64,000 bases of DNA from Glebionis coronaria (GCA_025667525.1 CM046875.1:292311147-292375146); one strand, 5' to 3'. Shown: positions 33,663-46,790, counted from the first letter of the stretch. Made by a program: numbers and translations. The notes: generated by a model not told the origin, from the sequence alone.

Positions 33663-35599
33663 TTCGGGGACGAGTCAGACTCATGACTCGGTTAACAAAA
33701 ACAAGCGCTTCTCGGGAGGCAACCTGACTATCTATCTATCTTTTTCTTTGTTTTTACCATAAGTGTAGGGGGGAGACCCGTTGTGTTTGCTATTTCCTCT
33801 CTTCTACTATTCAGGGATTCGAGCGCTCAATGATCCACTCTTGATGATTTTTGACGACCCGTGATTCCGTGTTCCCTTCTTCCCGGTTCTATCCTAAACT
33901 CTTTTCGATTCACTATTTTATATTTTCCAATATTAAAATAGGAATCTCTTTAGTTGTCTTTTCCTTAGCGAGATTTAAACGACGTGCACAATGTCCTAAG
34001 TGTAGGGGAGTTTACTCCCACATGCTTAAACATGGAGGACAATGTTTATATTAACTGTAGGGGGGACTTCTACCGAAGTTAAGTGGCCTTTTCCTTGTAT
34101 TTGTCCTCATTTTAACCGGAAAATCAATTTTTCGACATTTTTCAAAATTTTTGATCTATTTTGGCCTATTAGTTTTTTCCCTTTGTATAGTTATTTTCTT
34201 TCTTTGTTAGAATAAATTTTAATAAAGTGGTTTTAATTTTTAAACGTTGTGAATCTTTTGACTCAACCCGAGTTTACTTATCTTAGTTTACTCTAGCTAG
34301 TATCCTTAACATGTTTAAGTCAAGTTTTGCTAGGCTTTTATTTAGGGAGCTATAAAATGCGAAAGTCTTAACTTTCACGGGTTAAGAACAAGAACTTTTC
34401 GCAAGTTCCTATAATTAATCCTAGAGAGTCGTTTATCAAGGGAACTTTAAAACGCGATTTCTAAACTTGAAAAAGTCTAAGAGTTTGCAAGATCCTATAG
34501 GCGACTCGAAAACCCAAAACTTTGATTTAATAGGCTAAGCATCCACGAGTCTCATTCCTTGAGATTTTAAACTATGGAGAACGAGAGATGATAGAGCCAA
34601 TTATAAGTTTGGTATTCTTTCATGAATTTATGTGAGTTAATTATAAGCCTATTCTCCCATCTCTTGCTAATAATTTTATCTGCAATAAATAAGGTTGTAC
34701 GATTTGAAAAGTTACTTAGCTTCTAGCCCAAGATCGTTTAAAAATTGCTCGGTATGGATTAGAGTTCATAGCCAAGGCATAACTTATTGAAGCGGGATGC
34801 AAAGATTGGTGAGTCCGAAAAGGCCCTAACAAGGCATGAGGGCTACATTTTGTTGCTAAAGATCCCAAGTGATGGAAGAATCATTTATCGAGAATCAATA
34901 AGAAGGATCGAGACACACGATGAAAAGCAAATACTCCCCAAAAGATCATGGAGAAGTCTATCCAAAAAGGCCCTAACAAGGTATGAGGATAAATAGATCC
35001 AAGTCCAAAAAGGAGGCGGATCGTGGTATATCAAAATCCCAAATAAAGATTGGAGAAAAATGAAGAAGTCGTGGTCCAAATATGAAGAATCTCTCAAAAA
35101 CTTCAAGTGAAGAAATTCCTATTATGAAGAGAAGGCCATTATTTCATGAACGTCTCTCAAGATTTGAAGTATGAAGTCGCTGCCAAATATCGGTCCGAGA
35201 AAGGTCTCAAATCGCGAAGCGAGTTATGCCAAGATATGAACTTTATAAGGTCCCGAGAAGCAGTTTTAAAAGATTTTGTCCTTTAGCTAACTATTGATTA
35301 AATCGTCCCACTTTATTGTCAGCCTAAATAACTATCGAAATAAGTCAAACAATGCATCCTCGTGATCATTCAAGACAACAATAAAATATAAGAGATACAC
35401 CTAGGAATAGGGGAGTCTAAGTGAATAATTGGCCCACATGAGTTCGTGTTAGTTTGCTAACTTATAATAACAATGATCTCGTTTTTAAGCTTGGTTTGGA
35501 GAAAGTGAAAACTTGAGGATGATGATCATTCACAACATTTTCAAAACCCTAAGGTATGCTTTTGATTTCTTTACTTGCAATGGTCAAGTGTAGGGGATT
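33663..35599 (+). mobile_element. B: 3' noncoding region
   Basis: No credible ORF. Nearly collinear with A 28951-30979 and highly similar by eye: hairpin 33671-33690, GCGCTTCTCGGGAGGCAACC, AAACATGGAGGACAATGTTT (34028-34047), the GATGATAGAGCCAATTATAAG block, and the tract AAGTGTAGGGGATT at the LTR. The part just before the tract (about 35540-35580) is shorter than in A. Confidence 0.85.
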
Positions 35600-37494
35600 T
35601 GATAGGTGTGTAAACACCCATCCTTTTTACCACTTAATTACAATAATAACTGAGCCAAAACGTGTATTTTATGTCATTTATGTCGGAATTATGCGTGGTT
35701 TGTGTTTTTGTTGTGATTTAGGACGAAAAGGTGAAAAGTGGAGAAAACACGGGCATTCACGGGCTTTTATCGAAGAAAAAGACAAAAGACGAAGTCGAAA
35801 GATCAAGAGTGCAAAAAGAACGGAAGTCCAAGACCAATTCTGAAGATTTATCGAAGAAAAAGTCAAAAGACGGAAGTTTACTAAAAGACGAAGAACTCGA
35901 GTCTTATTTATGAAGAAATTTCAAGACGAGTTTAAAGAAATCCCGAGACAAAGTCATTAAAGTCAAAATATTAAAGAAGATTAAGGACTTAAGCATGAAA
36001 TTAAAGAAAGAAGAAAGAGGGGAGGAAGCTTCCTAAGCACCTCCTAATCCTCCCCTATAAATAGAACATTAGGATTAACATTTCATTTTTGTTGGCTAGA
36101 GTGACACTAGTTCTTCCACCTTTAATTTTGTGCACATTTAATTTTCATGTCAATTTAAATACTTGTCTTGCACCTTAAATACATTTAATTTCAAGTAAGT
36201 TTCCTTTTAATTCTTGTCAATCTTTATTTTTATTGTCCATCTCCTATCTACCTTTCTTTAATCTTTGATCTTTATGTTTATGTTCATGTTTATGTTTTTG
36301 ATTTTTTATTGACTAAAGTGAGTTTTGATTATTTTGATTAATATTGTTAGTTTGATTGTTTTGGATTGTTTGTTTATGTTTAGTAGATGTTATTTGTTTA
36401 GTTTGATTTAATCTTTTGTTTGATTTAGATTGATCTAGATTAGATTCGTAGCTTTTTCTTGTTCCTTGTTCTTCGCTGCTTGTTACTGTTTCCAGGGTTA
36501 TTCCGGATCAAAGAAGGTTGTTCCGAATCAAGGATTTCAGTTGTTTATTCCGCACGAAGATTGTTTGTTGAGTATTCCGAATCAAAGGCTTCCATCCGGA
36601 ATAAGTGACATATTCCGGATCAAGGCCATATTCTGGATCAACAGAACATTCCGAGTAAAGGAGTTCATCCGGAACATTCTTGCATTCCGAATCAAGGTCT
36701 TCATCCGGAATATTAAACATTCCGGATCAGTGGACATTCCGGATCAAGGAGATATTCTGGATCAAGGAGTTTTATTCGGAATAATTAATTATTCCGGATC
36801 AAGGTCTTCATCCGGAATCTTCAACATTCCGGATCAAGGGAAACATTCCAGATCAAGGACCAGCAAGGAAAATATTCCGGATCAGCAACATTCCGGATCA
36901 AGCTTAAGTATTCCGAATCAAGACTTTATTCCGGATAAGTGACATATTCCGGATAAAGGATTTATTCCGGATCAAGGGATTTGGTAAATATTCCGAGTGA
37001 AGAAGAATCATTCCGAACGAAGGTGACATTCCGGATGAGTGATTATTCCGAACGAAGGTTTATTCCGGATGAGCTGTTTTCAGGTTCTTTTTAGTTTCTG
37101 TTTTTAACTTTTTGTTTTTAATTTTTAAGTTTTACTTTTCCCGCCCTTTTCCTTAGTCGTACTTTAAGTTTAATTGCCTTAGATTTATTTTAGCCTTGCA
37201 TTAGTTTTAAGTTTTAGTTGCGTTTTAAGTTTGCCTTAGATAGTTTTAAGTTTGCATTATTTACTCTTAGTGCCTTTTAATTTTCGTCGCGCTTTTAATT
37301 TTTCGACATTTATTTTAAATTAGATTTAGATTTACTTTAACATAATTTAGTTTTAAGTCTCGCACTTTTTAATTACTACAACGACACAAATATTTGTTTC
37401 ACCAAAGAACGACTGAGTCGCATAGTTAACCAGGATCAATTCGATTAGACCGATTTCAACGAACAATTTTTATAACTAAAATCATTAGTTATCA
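35600..37494 (+). mobile_element. B: 3' LTR (1895 bp)
   Basis: Starts TGATAGGTGTG, ends ...TTAGTTATCA. TATA at 36056. Longer than the 5' LTR by 110 bp, nearly all from one extra 107-bp part of the TTCCG array between two copies of AAGGTCTTCATCCGGAAT (36694 and 36801). Confidence 0.93.
36499..37072. repeat. TTCCGGATCA motif array, B 3' LTR
   Basis: About 28 to 30 units of the same motif as at 19685-20150, with the extra 107-bp segment. Confidence 0.92.
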
Positions 37495-37499
37495 TATAC

Positions 37500-40400
37500 T
37501 CTTAGAAGAATGCCTCTCCAAAGATATTTTGTGTGTTACTCTTCAATCTTGTGGTGATATCGATGAATATTCTGATGTTGCATGAAAATATATTGATAAG
37601 ATCAAAGAATGTGAGCGTCTTGAACTTGAGCTTTCGAAACGTAAAGAAAATGTTGATAAAAAGGCTTTTGAGTTACTTCAACACAAAAATGATTTCCTTC
37701 AAAAACATTATCATTCTCTTGAACTTGCTTTGCAAAAAGACATAGGAATTTTTCCACATGATAATAAATTGCAAGAAAAACTTTCCCAAATGTGTAGAGA
37801 AATGAATGAAAAGAGTTTGGAAATTAAAGAGTTGAAAGCTCTGTTACAAGACAGGGAAATAAGATAGCAGAGTTGAAGAAACTCGTTGCTAAGATGGGTG
37901 GGAAAATAGTGGAACCTAGTGTTAAGGAACCTGTTGTAAGACAACCCAATGCGCACAAAGTGATTAGACCCTCTGTCTTGGGAAAAACATATGTTTTCTC
38001 TAATTCTGCATTTGCAAAACCTGGGTTTGCCCCCAAGACGGATGGGAAGGATATGTTACCACAAAACACTCCCAAAACACATATTCGATCACAAAGCATT
38101 AAGAACACAAATGTGGTAAACCAGGGATGTATAGATTGGACACTAAACCCACACACAACAAAGAAAGTCAATCACCTCAGACTTCTAGAAACACTAATAG
38201 ACGTGTGTCTTTTACTACAGGAGTAGTCCCCACTGCTAGTGTTAGCCGACCTCAGCTTAAGAGCACTCGCATGAATGAAAAGGTTTGGCAAACAAAAGTC
38301 AAGGGAAGATGAATAAATTAGAAGACCACCCTAGGATTTTCAATGTTTCTAAGAATAAAACGTCTGTAATTGCATGTAATGACGATTTGAATGATTCGAA
38401 TTTGAATGCTTTGAATGTTAAGTTTGTTTGTGTGAAATGTGGAAAGTGTGCTAATGCCAATCATGCTATGTGTGTTTCGAATTATGTCAAAAGCGTAGCT
38501 ACTAGAACTAAGAAGCAAATTGCGATGCCTATTAGTGCTAGAAAACCCAAACGCAAAGTGAACCATTCTGGTGCAACCCCCTGAGAAAAGTATTGCATCA
38601 GACTCCACCACTAAGAACCTTAGAAGCAGAATTAGGGAATTATTTGAGTCTCCTAGCAAGTCTTGGAAATGGTGGTTTGCTAATCAATGTCCTCCAGGAT
38701 ATAAATGAATGCCTAAGGTTATGATTGAAAATGTGACAACGAGCGTTAGTGTGTCTTTAAGTGAAACTAATGATTCAGATATCACAACTAACATGGAATC
38801 CAATTTAGCAAATGCTCCATCGTGCGCTAATTCTTCTGCAGATGATCGAGATAATTGTCTTCATACTAGACTACGGATGCACGAAGCACATGACGGGGAA
38901 TCTCAAGCTTCTAATTAACTTCGTGGAGAAGTTCCTGGGTACGGTCCAATTCGGAAATGATCAATTTGCATCGATCCTAGGATATGGAGACTTAGTTCAG
39001 GGGAATATCACAATCAAAAGGGTTTACTACGTCGAAGGGCTCAATCACAATCTTTTCTCGGTTGGTCAATTCTGTGATGCGGATTTGGAGGTTAGTTTTA
39101 GAAAGAAGACATGTTTTGTTCGTGATTATGATGGGAATGACTTACTTACAGGAAAACGGGGTACTGATCTCTACACCATTTTACTACAAGACTCCACATC
39201 TTTAACTCCAATCTGTTTCATGGCTAAAGCTTCAACGACTCAAGCTTGGTTATGGCATCAACGTTTATCTCATCTTAACTTTGATACCATCAACTTGCTT
39301 TCCAAGAACGATATTGTGCGAGGCCTTCCTAACTTGAAATTCATCAAATATCATCTTTGTTCTTCTTGTCAGCTTTGTAAAGCTAAACGGAGTAGTTTTA
39401 AGGCAAAGACTACACCAAGCTCTAAAGGACGGTTAGATCTTCTTCATATAGATCTGTGTGGCCCCATGCGTGTTCAAACCATTAATGGGAAGAAATATGT
39501 AATGGTAATTGTCGATGACTAATCAAGGTACACGTGGACCCTCTTCATAAGGTCCAAGGATGAAACACCTGAGATTCTCATTAACTTCCTTAAGTTGATA
39601 CAACGTGGTCTTCAAGCTCAAGTAAAAGTGGTACCTACTGACAGAGGCACAAATTTCTTGAATTCAACTCTGAAGAATTATTTTGAAGCCGAAGGGATTG
39701 AACATGAAACATCTATTGCTCGAACACCTAAACAAAACGGACTTGTTGAAAGACAAAATTGTACTTTAGTTGAGGCTGCTCGAACATTATTATCTGCTTC
39801 AAAACTACCACTATTCTTTTGGGCCGAAGCCGTAACAACCGCATGCTACACACAAGACCGTTCCTTAGTTATCCCACGACACGAAAAGACACCATATCAC
39901 ATAATTAATGATCGCAAACCTTCACTCAAACACCTTCATGTTTTCGGATGTACGTGTTACATTATTCGAGATGGTGAAAATTTGGACAAGATGAAAGAGA
40001 AAGGTGATGCATGCATTTTAGTGGGATATGCAACTCAGTCTAAGGGATACAAAGTGTACAACAAGAGAACAAAATTGATAGTCGAGACTTTTCATATCAG
40101 ATTTGATGAATTGCAAGAAATGTCACTTAAACAAACTAGTTTAAGTCCCGATCAACAACGACAAAAGACTTCTGTGCACTGAACTCGGAACTCAAGACCA
40201 CGACAATGAACCGTCATGTTCAAAGCTGGTTCCTGAACATGTTCCTAGATCAGATATGACCGTGGTCACGACACTTGAAGAATTGGAAATGTTATATGGA
40301 CCAATGTTTGATGAATATTTCACGGCGGAGAAACATGTTGTATCAAAGTCTTCCGCTGTCACTCATGATAAGAATGATGATACCGATCATCGTCAACAAA

Positions 40401-40594
40401 AGGATACAACCTCATCTACTTCAACATGGGTTGCTGCAAATTTACCTCCTTAGAATATCACTTCAACAATCGATCCTACAACATCCACAACTACTGTCAT
40501 TGCTCCAGAGAACACAAATCAAGCAGACGATGCATTATATGAGGATGACGATTTTCACAACCCATTCGGTACACCGGTACATGAAACTAGAGAG
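37500..40594 (+). pseudogene. C: copia Gag end, protease and integrase, broken
   Basis: Continuation of C after B, beginning LLEECLSKDIL. The Gag tail is broken by many stops. Recognisable parts: protease segment LDYGCTKHMTGN (about 38860) where the catalytic D-S/T-G reads D-Y-G; GAG-pre-integrase with WLWHQRLSHLNF and CSSCQLCKAKRS (39240-39400), which holds the integrase HHCC finger; the integrase core with HIDLCGP, PTDRGTNF and NGLVERQN (DDE all present); and VFGCTCYIIRDGENLDKMKEKGD. Stops include TAA at 39520-39522 and the end of the frame at 40180-40182. Coding text ends at FGTPVHETRE (about 40594) where K begins; reverse transcriptase and RNase H are not in the window. Confidence 0.9.
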
Positions 40595-41162
40595 TATTTG
40601 CGGGTTTGCTATATATGATCTAGTTGTCTTGGTGGGTGGTGGTAAGTGGTGGCTTCCATGGTGGAGAGAGAGATAGAGGGTTGTGTGTGAAAAGAAAGAA
40701 AAATTTATTAAACACAAGCAACAACCCCTCGTTGGAAGCCTTGGAGGGGTATATATAGTCACACACCACACCGGAACTATACAACGTTTCCCTAATCTAG
40801 TCTATGCGTGTATGACTATGATAACTAATGAGAGTTCTTAAATGTCGTCTCATAAAGTGAATTTCCAACAATCTTCCCCCATGGGACGACGTGTAGAATT
40901 CCTTACAATATTCTACCTAAAAAGTACATAATGATTAAGAACAAAAGCTTTCATGAAGCGTCCAATGCTGATGAAGTCTTTTGAGGTCTTTAACTTCAAG
41001 TCTTCACTTCGAAACGACTCATCTTTAAAGTAACTTGTAGTAGAAATAATGTAACGACACGAGCTAAGTAATCCATATACTTATGGTTAAGGAGAAGCTT
41101 CTGAATTAACTTCCCCCTAATTCATGCCACATAAACTTGATGTAGAAGCTTTTAATAGCTTA
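40595..41162 (-). mobile_element. K: minus-strand copia LTR with 3' internal end
   Basis: The minus strand reads TCCCATGGGGGAAGAT (polypurine tract, about 40871-40886) then TGTTGGAAATTC, a typical copia LTR start at 40870. A TATA box lies on the minus strand at 40750-40757. The LTR runs left to about 40595; its exact end is unclear. The part 40887-41162 is internal sequence without a recognisable ORF. Cut by D at 41163. Confidence 0.6.
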
Positions 41163-41679
41163 TGTTGGGAATAAAATGTAGCCAGTACACTTGGACGCTG
41201 ACAAGAAGAAAACAAGTGTTGATAAGAAGAAAACAAACGTTGACAGATCAAGCATTGACAAGAAGAATTCAAGCGTTGATAGGTTGAAGAAAAGCATTGA
41301 TAGAAAGATATGGTCTACGCATATTATGTTTCTAGTTTGTTTCTAGTAAAGATTGGATCAATAATGTATTTTCTGTAATTATCTTTACCTAGAATAGCTG
41401 ATACGTAGACTCTTGTACAAGGCTTCTTATGTCTATAAAAGAAGACCTTTAGGTTATGTTTCATATAAGTTTTTCATACGTTTAAACACTTTCACTGTAA
41501 GAAAGTTCGATTCAATCAATCAAGTGCAAGTTTGTTTTACAACTGTTTGTGTGTTCTTGTTTAAGTATTAATTCCGCATAATACTTGAATTATTTTATAC
41601 ACAACAAAGTTTCTCTACGTGTATAACTTGATCTAATCTCGTTTACACAAGCTAAATCGATCTAAGTTTGGGATCAACA
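41163..41679 (+). mobile_element. D: 5' LTR of a second copia element
   Basis: 517 bp, TGTTGGGA...GATCAACA, perfect TGTTG/CAACA ends, TATA box TATAAAA at 41434-41440, 2 nt before the primer site. Confidence 0.85.
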
Positions 41680-41681
41680 AG

Positions 41682-41693
41682 TGGTATCAGAGC
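41682..41693 (+). promoter_or_regulatory. D: primer binding site (initiator tRNA-Met)
   Basis: TGGTATCAGAGC, exact match to the copia consensus. Confidence 0.92.
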
Positions 41694-41758
41694 TTGTTGA
41701 GAAACTTTGATCTAAAAGAACACAAAAACCCTAATTTTCACAAAACCCTAAAAACACC

Positions 41759-43954
41759 ATGTCTACCCCATAAACAAACTCCTCCTCCTCCTCAAACCAC
41801 AACATTAAGATTCCCATGCTAGATGCAGACAATTTTGAGCTATGGAAGTTCAACTTTGAGCAATATCTACAAATCCATGATTACACCTTATGGGAAATCA
41901 TTGAATATGGAAACACATTCGATAAAGCTCGAAAGATTGCAGCTGCCATAGCTACAAGAACAGCTGTTCAAGGATGCTCTGAAGCAGATAGAAAAGAAAA
42001 ACCTGAAGATGGTAGAGCTGTGTCTGCTGAGGACATAGCAAAGAGAAGGGTTGATATGAAAACCCTAAGCATTCTGAAACTCTCTTTGGGACAAGAAAAT
42101 CAGCACAAATACAGAGGTTATGAGTCTACAAAGGACCTTTGGGCAGCCCTTGAAGTTGCCTATGGTGGTAATGCTGATACTGTGGAAGAGAAAAAGAAGT
42201 AACTCTTACATGAGTATGCTGTTTTTAAGGCTCAACCTAATGAGAAGCTAAGTAGTGTGAGAAGCAGACTTCTTGACATTACAAGCAAGTTGTCCTTCAC
42301 GGGGACAGTAATTGGTGATGTTGACATTATTGCCACTTTTCTTAAAAGCCTTGGTGATGCATGGAAGATTGAGGCAAGATCTATAATTGCCAACAACACT
42401 CACAAAAGTTCTACTTTTGATGATGTTTACAACAAACTGAGGTTGTTGGAGAATGAAACTCTTTTGGATCATGGAAGTAAGTCTACCAATGGAAACATGG
42501 CCTTCTTCTCACATAGTGAAGGTCAATTTGATCAGAAGGATTCATACATGCACCCAGTTACAGGATCAACATGTGTCAATGCTGGATCATATCCTGTCAA
42601 CGCCTCACATTCAGACGCTGACACATACAAAATTGACTCACCAAGAGTTAAGCCTGCTGGTATTGATCTGGATACTGTGTGTGCATACATTGCTTCATTG
42701 CCCAATGGTTCAGTGATTACATATGAGGACCTTGTGCAAATCAGTGATGAGCATTTGGAGGATATGGATATTAAGTGGAATATGGCTCTTGAAAGTATAA
42801 GAGCAAACAGATGGAATAGAAGATTCAAGAAGAAGATGACTTTTAATGCAAAGGACACTGCTGGATTTGATAAATCCAAGGTTGAGTGCTACAATTGTCA
42901 TCGTATGGGGTACTTTATGAGAGAATGCAGATCTCCAAGAAGATCTGATGCTGGAAAACCCTCAAGCCAAATTGTTAAGGCTTATGATCCCAAGGCCATG
43001 ATGGCAATGCAAGAAAATGATGGTGTTGGATGGGATTGGAGCTATTTGGCTAAGGATGACGAAGAGAATAAAGCTTTGGTTGCTGAGATGGAAGAACAAG
43101 AGCATGTTCACTATCCTCTCATGGCACACTCCTCATCTTCATCAGACAATGAGGTATATGATGATGCTTTTTGTAGTAAGGGTTGTCGTCTAAATACTGA
43201 AAGACTTAACAAAGAGGTTTTAAGGTTGTCAACCGATGTGAGTAATGAGAGATGCAAGTTGTCTAACTATCAACTTGCTCTTACTCAAACTGAAAAGACT
43301 GTAGCTGAGTATAAAAAAATGGAGTTGACCTAAAAGATAAAATAAATATCTTAAAACATGATTTAAATGCTAGTACTGATATTAGAAACATCATAGAGAG
43401 GGTCAATGCTGAACTACAGGTTAAGTTAGATGAGGCTATCAAGAATAAGGATAATGTAGATCTTAAAATTCAGAGATTTGATAAAGCCTCACAAACCCTA
43501 GGAGAATGTGTTAGTAAACAAAGGGATTCTAGGGACATGACTGGGATTGGGATGAAAGAGTATGTTGGTGTTCCACCACCAGCTGGGGACTTCTATGGTG
43601 TCCAAAGAAAGGACTTATCTTGGACTGGTTTACCAGAACTCCAAGAAGAGGAATTTATTCCTCCACCAAGAGTCCTTACCGCAGTAGAAGAATATAGGCA
43701 AAAGTTGACTGATTTGGATGAATGGAAGAAAGCCAACCCTACCTTGTTCGTCAAGGGTGGCATGCTTAGTGATAGCCCAAATGAGTCTACCCCTATCAAA
43801 GTATCAAACCCAATCACTGGCAAAACTGTTGACCTTGGCTTAAACGTTGTTAGGAAACCTAGCATTAAATATGCAGAAATGTATAGGAATACTAGGTCAC
43901 CAAAAAGCCAAGTTAGTGATAATGGAACAGGTTTCTTTTCTTCTAGACCTAGAG
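41759..43954 (+). pseudogene. D: copia Gag, broken, cut by J
   Basis: ATG at 41759 (MSTP) is followed at once by TAA (41771-41773). The same frame continues with IPMLDADNFELWKFNFEQYLQ, the usual start of this Gag type. A stop at 42200-42202 interrupts, then 42257-43333 is open with Gag helices and a zinc knuckle CYNCHRMGYFMREC (about 42886-42927), where Tyr replaces the zinc-binding His. Another stop and a frameshift precede 43537-43954 (GDFYGVQRKDLSWTG ... KYAEMYRNTRSP). Homology ends at SSRPRV where J starts. Distinct from the Gag of C. Not functional. Confidence 0.9.
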
Positions 43955-46790
43955 TGTAAAATCCGCATGCTTTTACCATGAATAGTACCCTTAAGATCAT
44001 ACGTACTAGATTTAAACTTTCCGAATATAGTATGATTACGATTACGTGTTAGAATTTTACGTATTACGTACGTGTAAGAACACGATAAGTATTTACTACG
44101 CACGAGCACGTAATATTGACAATAATTATTCACGAACATGCGATCATGAAATCATGAACGTAATTAAAACACGAACTATTATTAATTACGTATATATATT
44201 TATTACGAGCGTAAATAAATATATTAGATCACGATAATTACGTAACGGGAACACTTAAAACGCGAACACAAATAATCACGAACAATTAACTTAATATCGA
44301 GACACAAAAAAAGGTACGGGTACCCCATGTGGGGCCCCCTACCCGCGGCTACAAGGGACAAATGGGCCAAGCCCATTTGTAATTTTTACTAAAGGGGTTA
44401 AATGATTTTTACACTACTCATTTTACAATTACAGAAGATTTTAGCAAAAACCTAAAACCCTCCTCTCTTCTTCTTTGTTTGGCCGCCACCCTCAAAACAC
44501 CACAAGGAGGTGGTTGTTGATCTTGGATCTTGGAATATTAGTTGGTGATCGTGTTTGTTCTTCGTCCTTTTGATCCACGAATTCGGTAAATCCTTTTTAA
44601 ACCTTTTTCTTTTGATTTGATCTTTTATAAATCAAGAACATGTTATGTTTTTACAAAAACCTAATTAAAATCACGGATCTAACATGAATTGGGGTTTAAT
44701 AAAATCAAAAGTATTGTTTTAAGGGGTGTTTGTTTTGGCCGCAGCCTACACCGAACCCAAGGGGGGTTTTGGTTTGGCCATCCGACCACCACCGAGACCA
44801 TATGGTCCTGGTTGGTTGGTGTGGGTCCCACGACATCATCAAGACAAGGGGTACCCCGATTTGGTTTGGGGTACGATGTCGATTTCATGTCCAGTTCATG
44901 GTTTTTAGTCTAGATCCGGTTCATGGTGTATGTTAGTTTTTTTATGTTTTATGATCTTATGTTAAAGATTAAATTAATAAAATGACATGATTAATTTAAT
45001 AACATGACTTAGGTTATTTTAATTATTAATAATCATGAAATTAATTAACCTAAGTATTTTTATATTTTAGACTTATAATTAATTAATTATTTAAAAACCA
45101 TGATTATAATTAATTAATTAACATGATTTAGGTTATATTATTAATAAATAATAATACATGTTTTAACCTAAGTATTTAACTTTATTTAATTAAAACATGT
45201 TTTACTTTAATTAAATATTTTAACCTATAGTTTAATTTAATTACATGAAATAATTATTAAACTATACATTATATCATATGACTTAGAAAATAATCATGAA
45301 AACACTTAGGCTTATATACTTAGCTTATTTAACCAGCTTATTTCTAATTATGGAAACTTTCTATTTTTAGAAACTTAATTAAATAAGGCAGCTAATCTAT
45401 TTATGGAAACCTTCTATTTTTAGAAACTTATTTATTTTAGGCAACTAATCTATTTATGAAAACTTATTTAATTAAGGCAGCTGATCTATTTATGGAAACT
45501 TTCTATTTTTAGAAACTTATCTATTTTAAGCAGTAAATCTATTTTTAGAAACTTTCTATTTTTGGAAACTTTCTATTTTTGGAAACTTTCTATTTTTGGT
45601 AACTTTCTGTTTTTGGAAACTTTCTATTTTTGGAAACTTTCTATTTTTGTAAACTTTCTATTTTTAGAAACTTTCTATTTTAGGAAACCTGCTATTTTTG
45701 GAAAGTTACTTATTATTACACAGTAAGTATAATAATACATGAAATACCAGAAATACTTAATCAGATTAAACAGAATATAAGATAAATACGGTTTAAGGCT
45801 TTAAAACAGTAAAACATGGTATGAATACATAAAATAAGCTAAGACATGACATAAACCAACTACGTATTTAGTAAGCAGATACTTATTCATGTATGTATTT
45901 ATGTAGCACTAGTGATACGGAAGTAGGATTTTCTCTCAGTTCATCTTCTTCGTTCACTGGACATAAGGTACGGATTCCCGTCCTTTCAGTATGGACATTC
46001 TTTCCTTATTAGGATTCCCCGTATGCAACCAAATGTTTTCTCGTAGTATAAGTTACGTGTTTGATTGCTTATGTTTAATTAAGATTACCTATAGCCATAT
46101 ACATGCATGACCAGTTTCACCTAGTTATGGAGGTACCATAACCATAACATTAGAGGCACTGATGTTATGACTTCACCACGGTGGAGTGATTGCTCGTGGC
46201 GTCCCTTCAGCTTTTGGCCATTTATATTATATTTATCATGTGGGGCGTATGGGTGCATCCTAGTTACATGTTTTCAGTCAGGATTTCATGGTGAATGTGG
46301 TGTGTGCCTTGCATCCTTCACAAGGAGCTGATCCCTCCTACCCAAAAACCAATATATTAATTAGAGGCAGCCCCTCTAATTTGCATGATGAGGTCACCCC
46401 TCTAAATATTCATGCACGGTGGATTTTCATGACCTATATTGGCTAATGGTAAAATATGACAAACAGTTTTTATAAGATAAACATAAGACTTTCAAACTAT
46501 AAAACCAGTATTATCAAGACTTAACTAGGTTAATCGAGACTTAATTTTCTTCCGTTGTTATATGTTATATGCTTATCCTATTCATGCTTTATTGTACATC
46601 CGTGCACTGAGCGTATTTGCTCAGCCGTTTTCCATTTCTATGTTCCCAAAACGGCAGGTACTCAGGGACGCTCGTAGACACTAAGAGTACGTGCATATGG
46701 ACTGGAAGCTGTCTAGCCTTCTTTACTTTATGCATTTCCTTTCTTATGATACATTTGCTATGGACATTGTTTAGTCCTTTCCTTTACTAT
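43955..46790 (+). mobile_element. J: gypsy-type LTR, homologous to I, cut by E and F
   Basis: Starts TGTAAAATCCGCATGC, matching in reverse the inner end of LTR I. The stretch 45900-46790 matches 11190-12240 in reverse complement. It has a CT-rich leader-like stretch with GGCCGCCACC near 44480, AT-rich sequence, a 17-bp minisatellite (45541-45706) and a hairpin TTAGAGGCAGCCCCTCTAA (46361-46379). No protein domain recognised; small frames at 44679-44936 are not supported. It continues at 57896 after E. Solo LTR and 5' LTR cannot be told apart. Confidence 0.65.
45541..45706. repeat. 17-bp minisatellite in J
   Basis: About 10 near-perfect copies of AACTTTCTATTTTTGGA; more dispersed copies reach back to about 45350. 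The corresponding part of I has only 2 or 3 degenerate copies. Confidence 0.9.

Larger units (their letters stand above)
18786..37494 (+). mobile_element. B: non-autonomous Athila-like element (contains A)
   Basis: Complete LTR element with TGATA...TATCA ends, two LTRs, a primer site, its own ORF and a long 3' noncoding region, but no capsid, protease, reverse transcriptase or integrase. Without nested A it is about 7.3 kb. Flanks CATAC (18781-18785) and TATAC (37495-37499) match at 4 of 5, as expected for a duplication with one later C/T change. It sits inside copia C, whose reading frame stops and resumes at these flanks. About 20 LTR differences over the first 900 bp make it older than A. 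Confidence 0.9.

Noticed and set aside
44679..44936. Several overlapping short frames on both strands in J
   Set aside because: No family resemblance, low complexity, overlap of many phases; most likely chance in LTR sequence.
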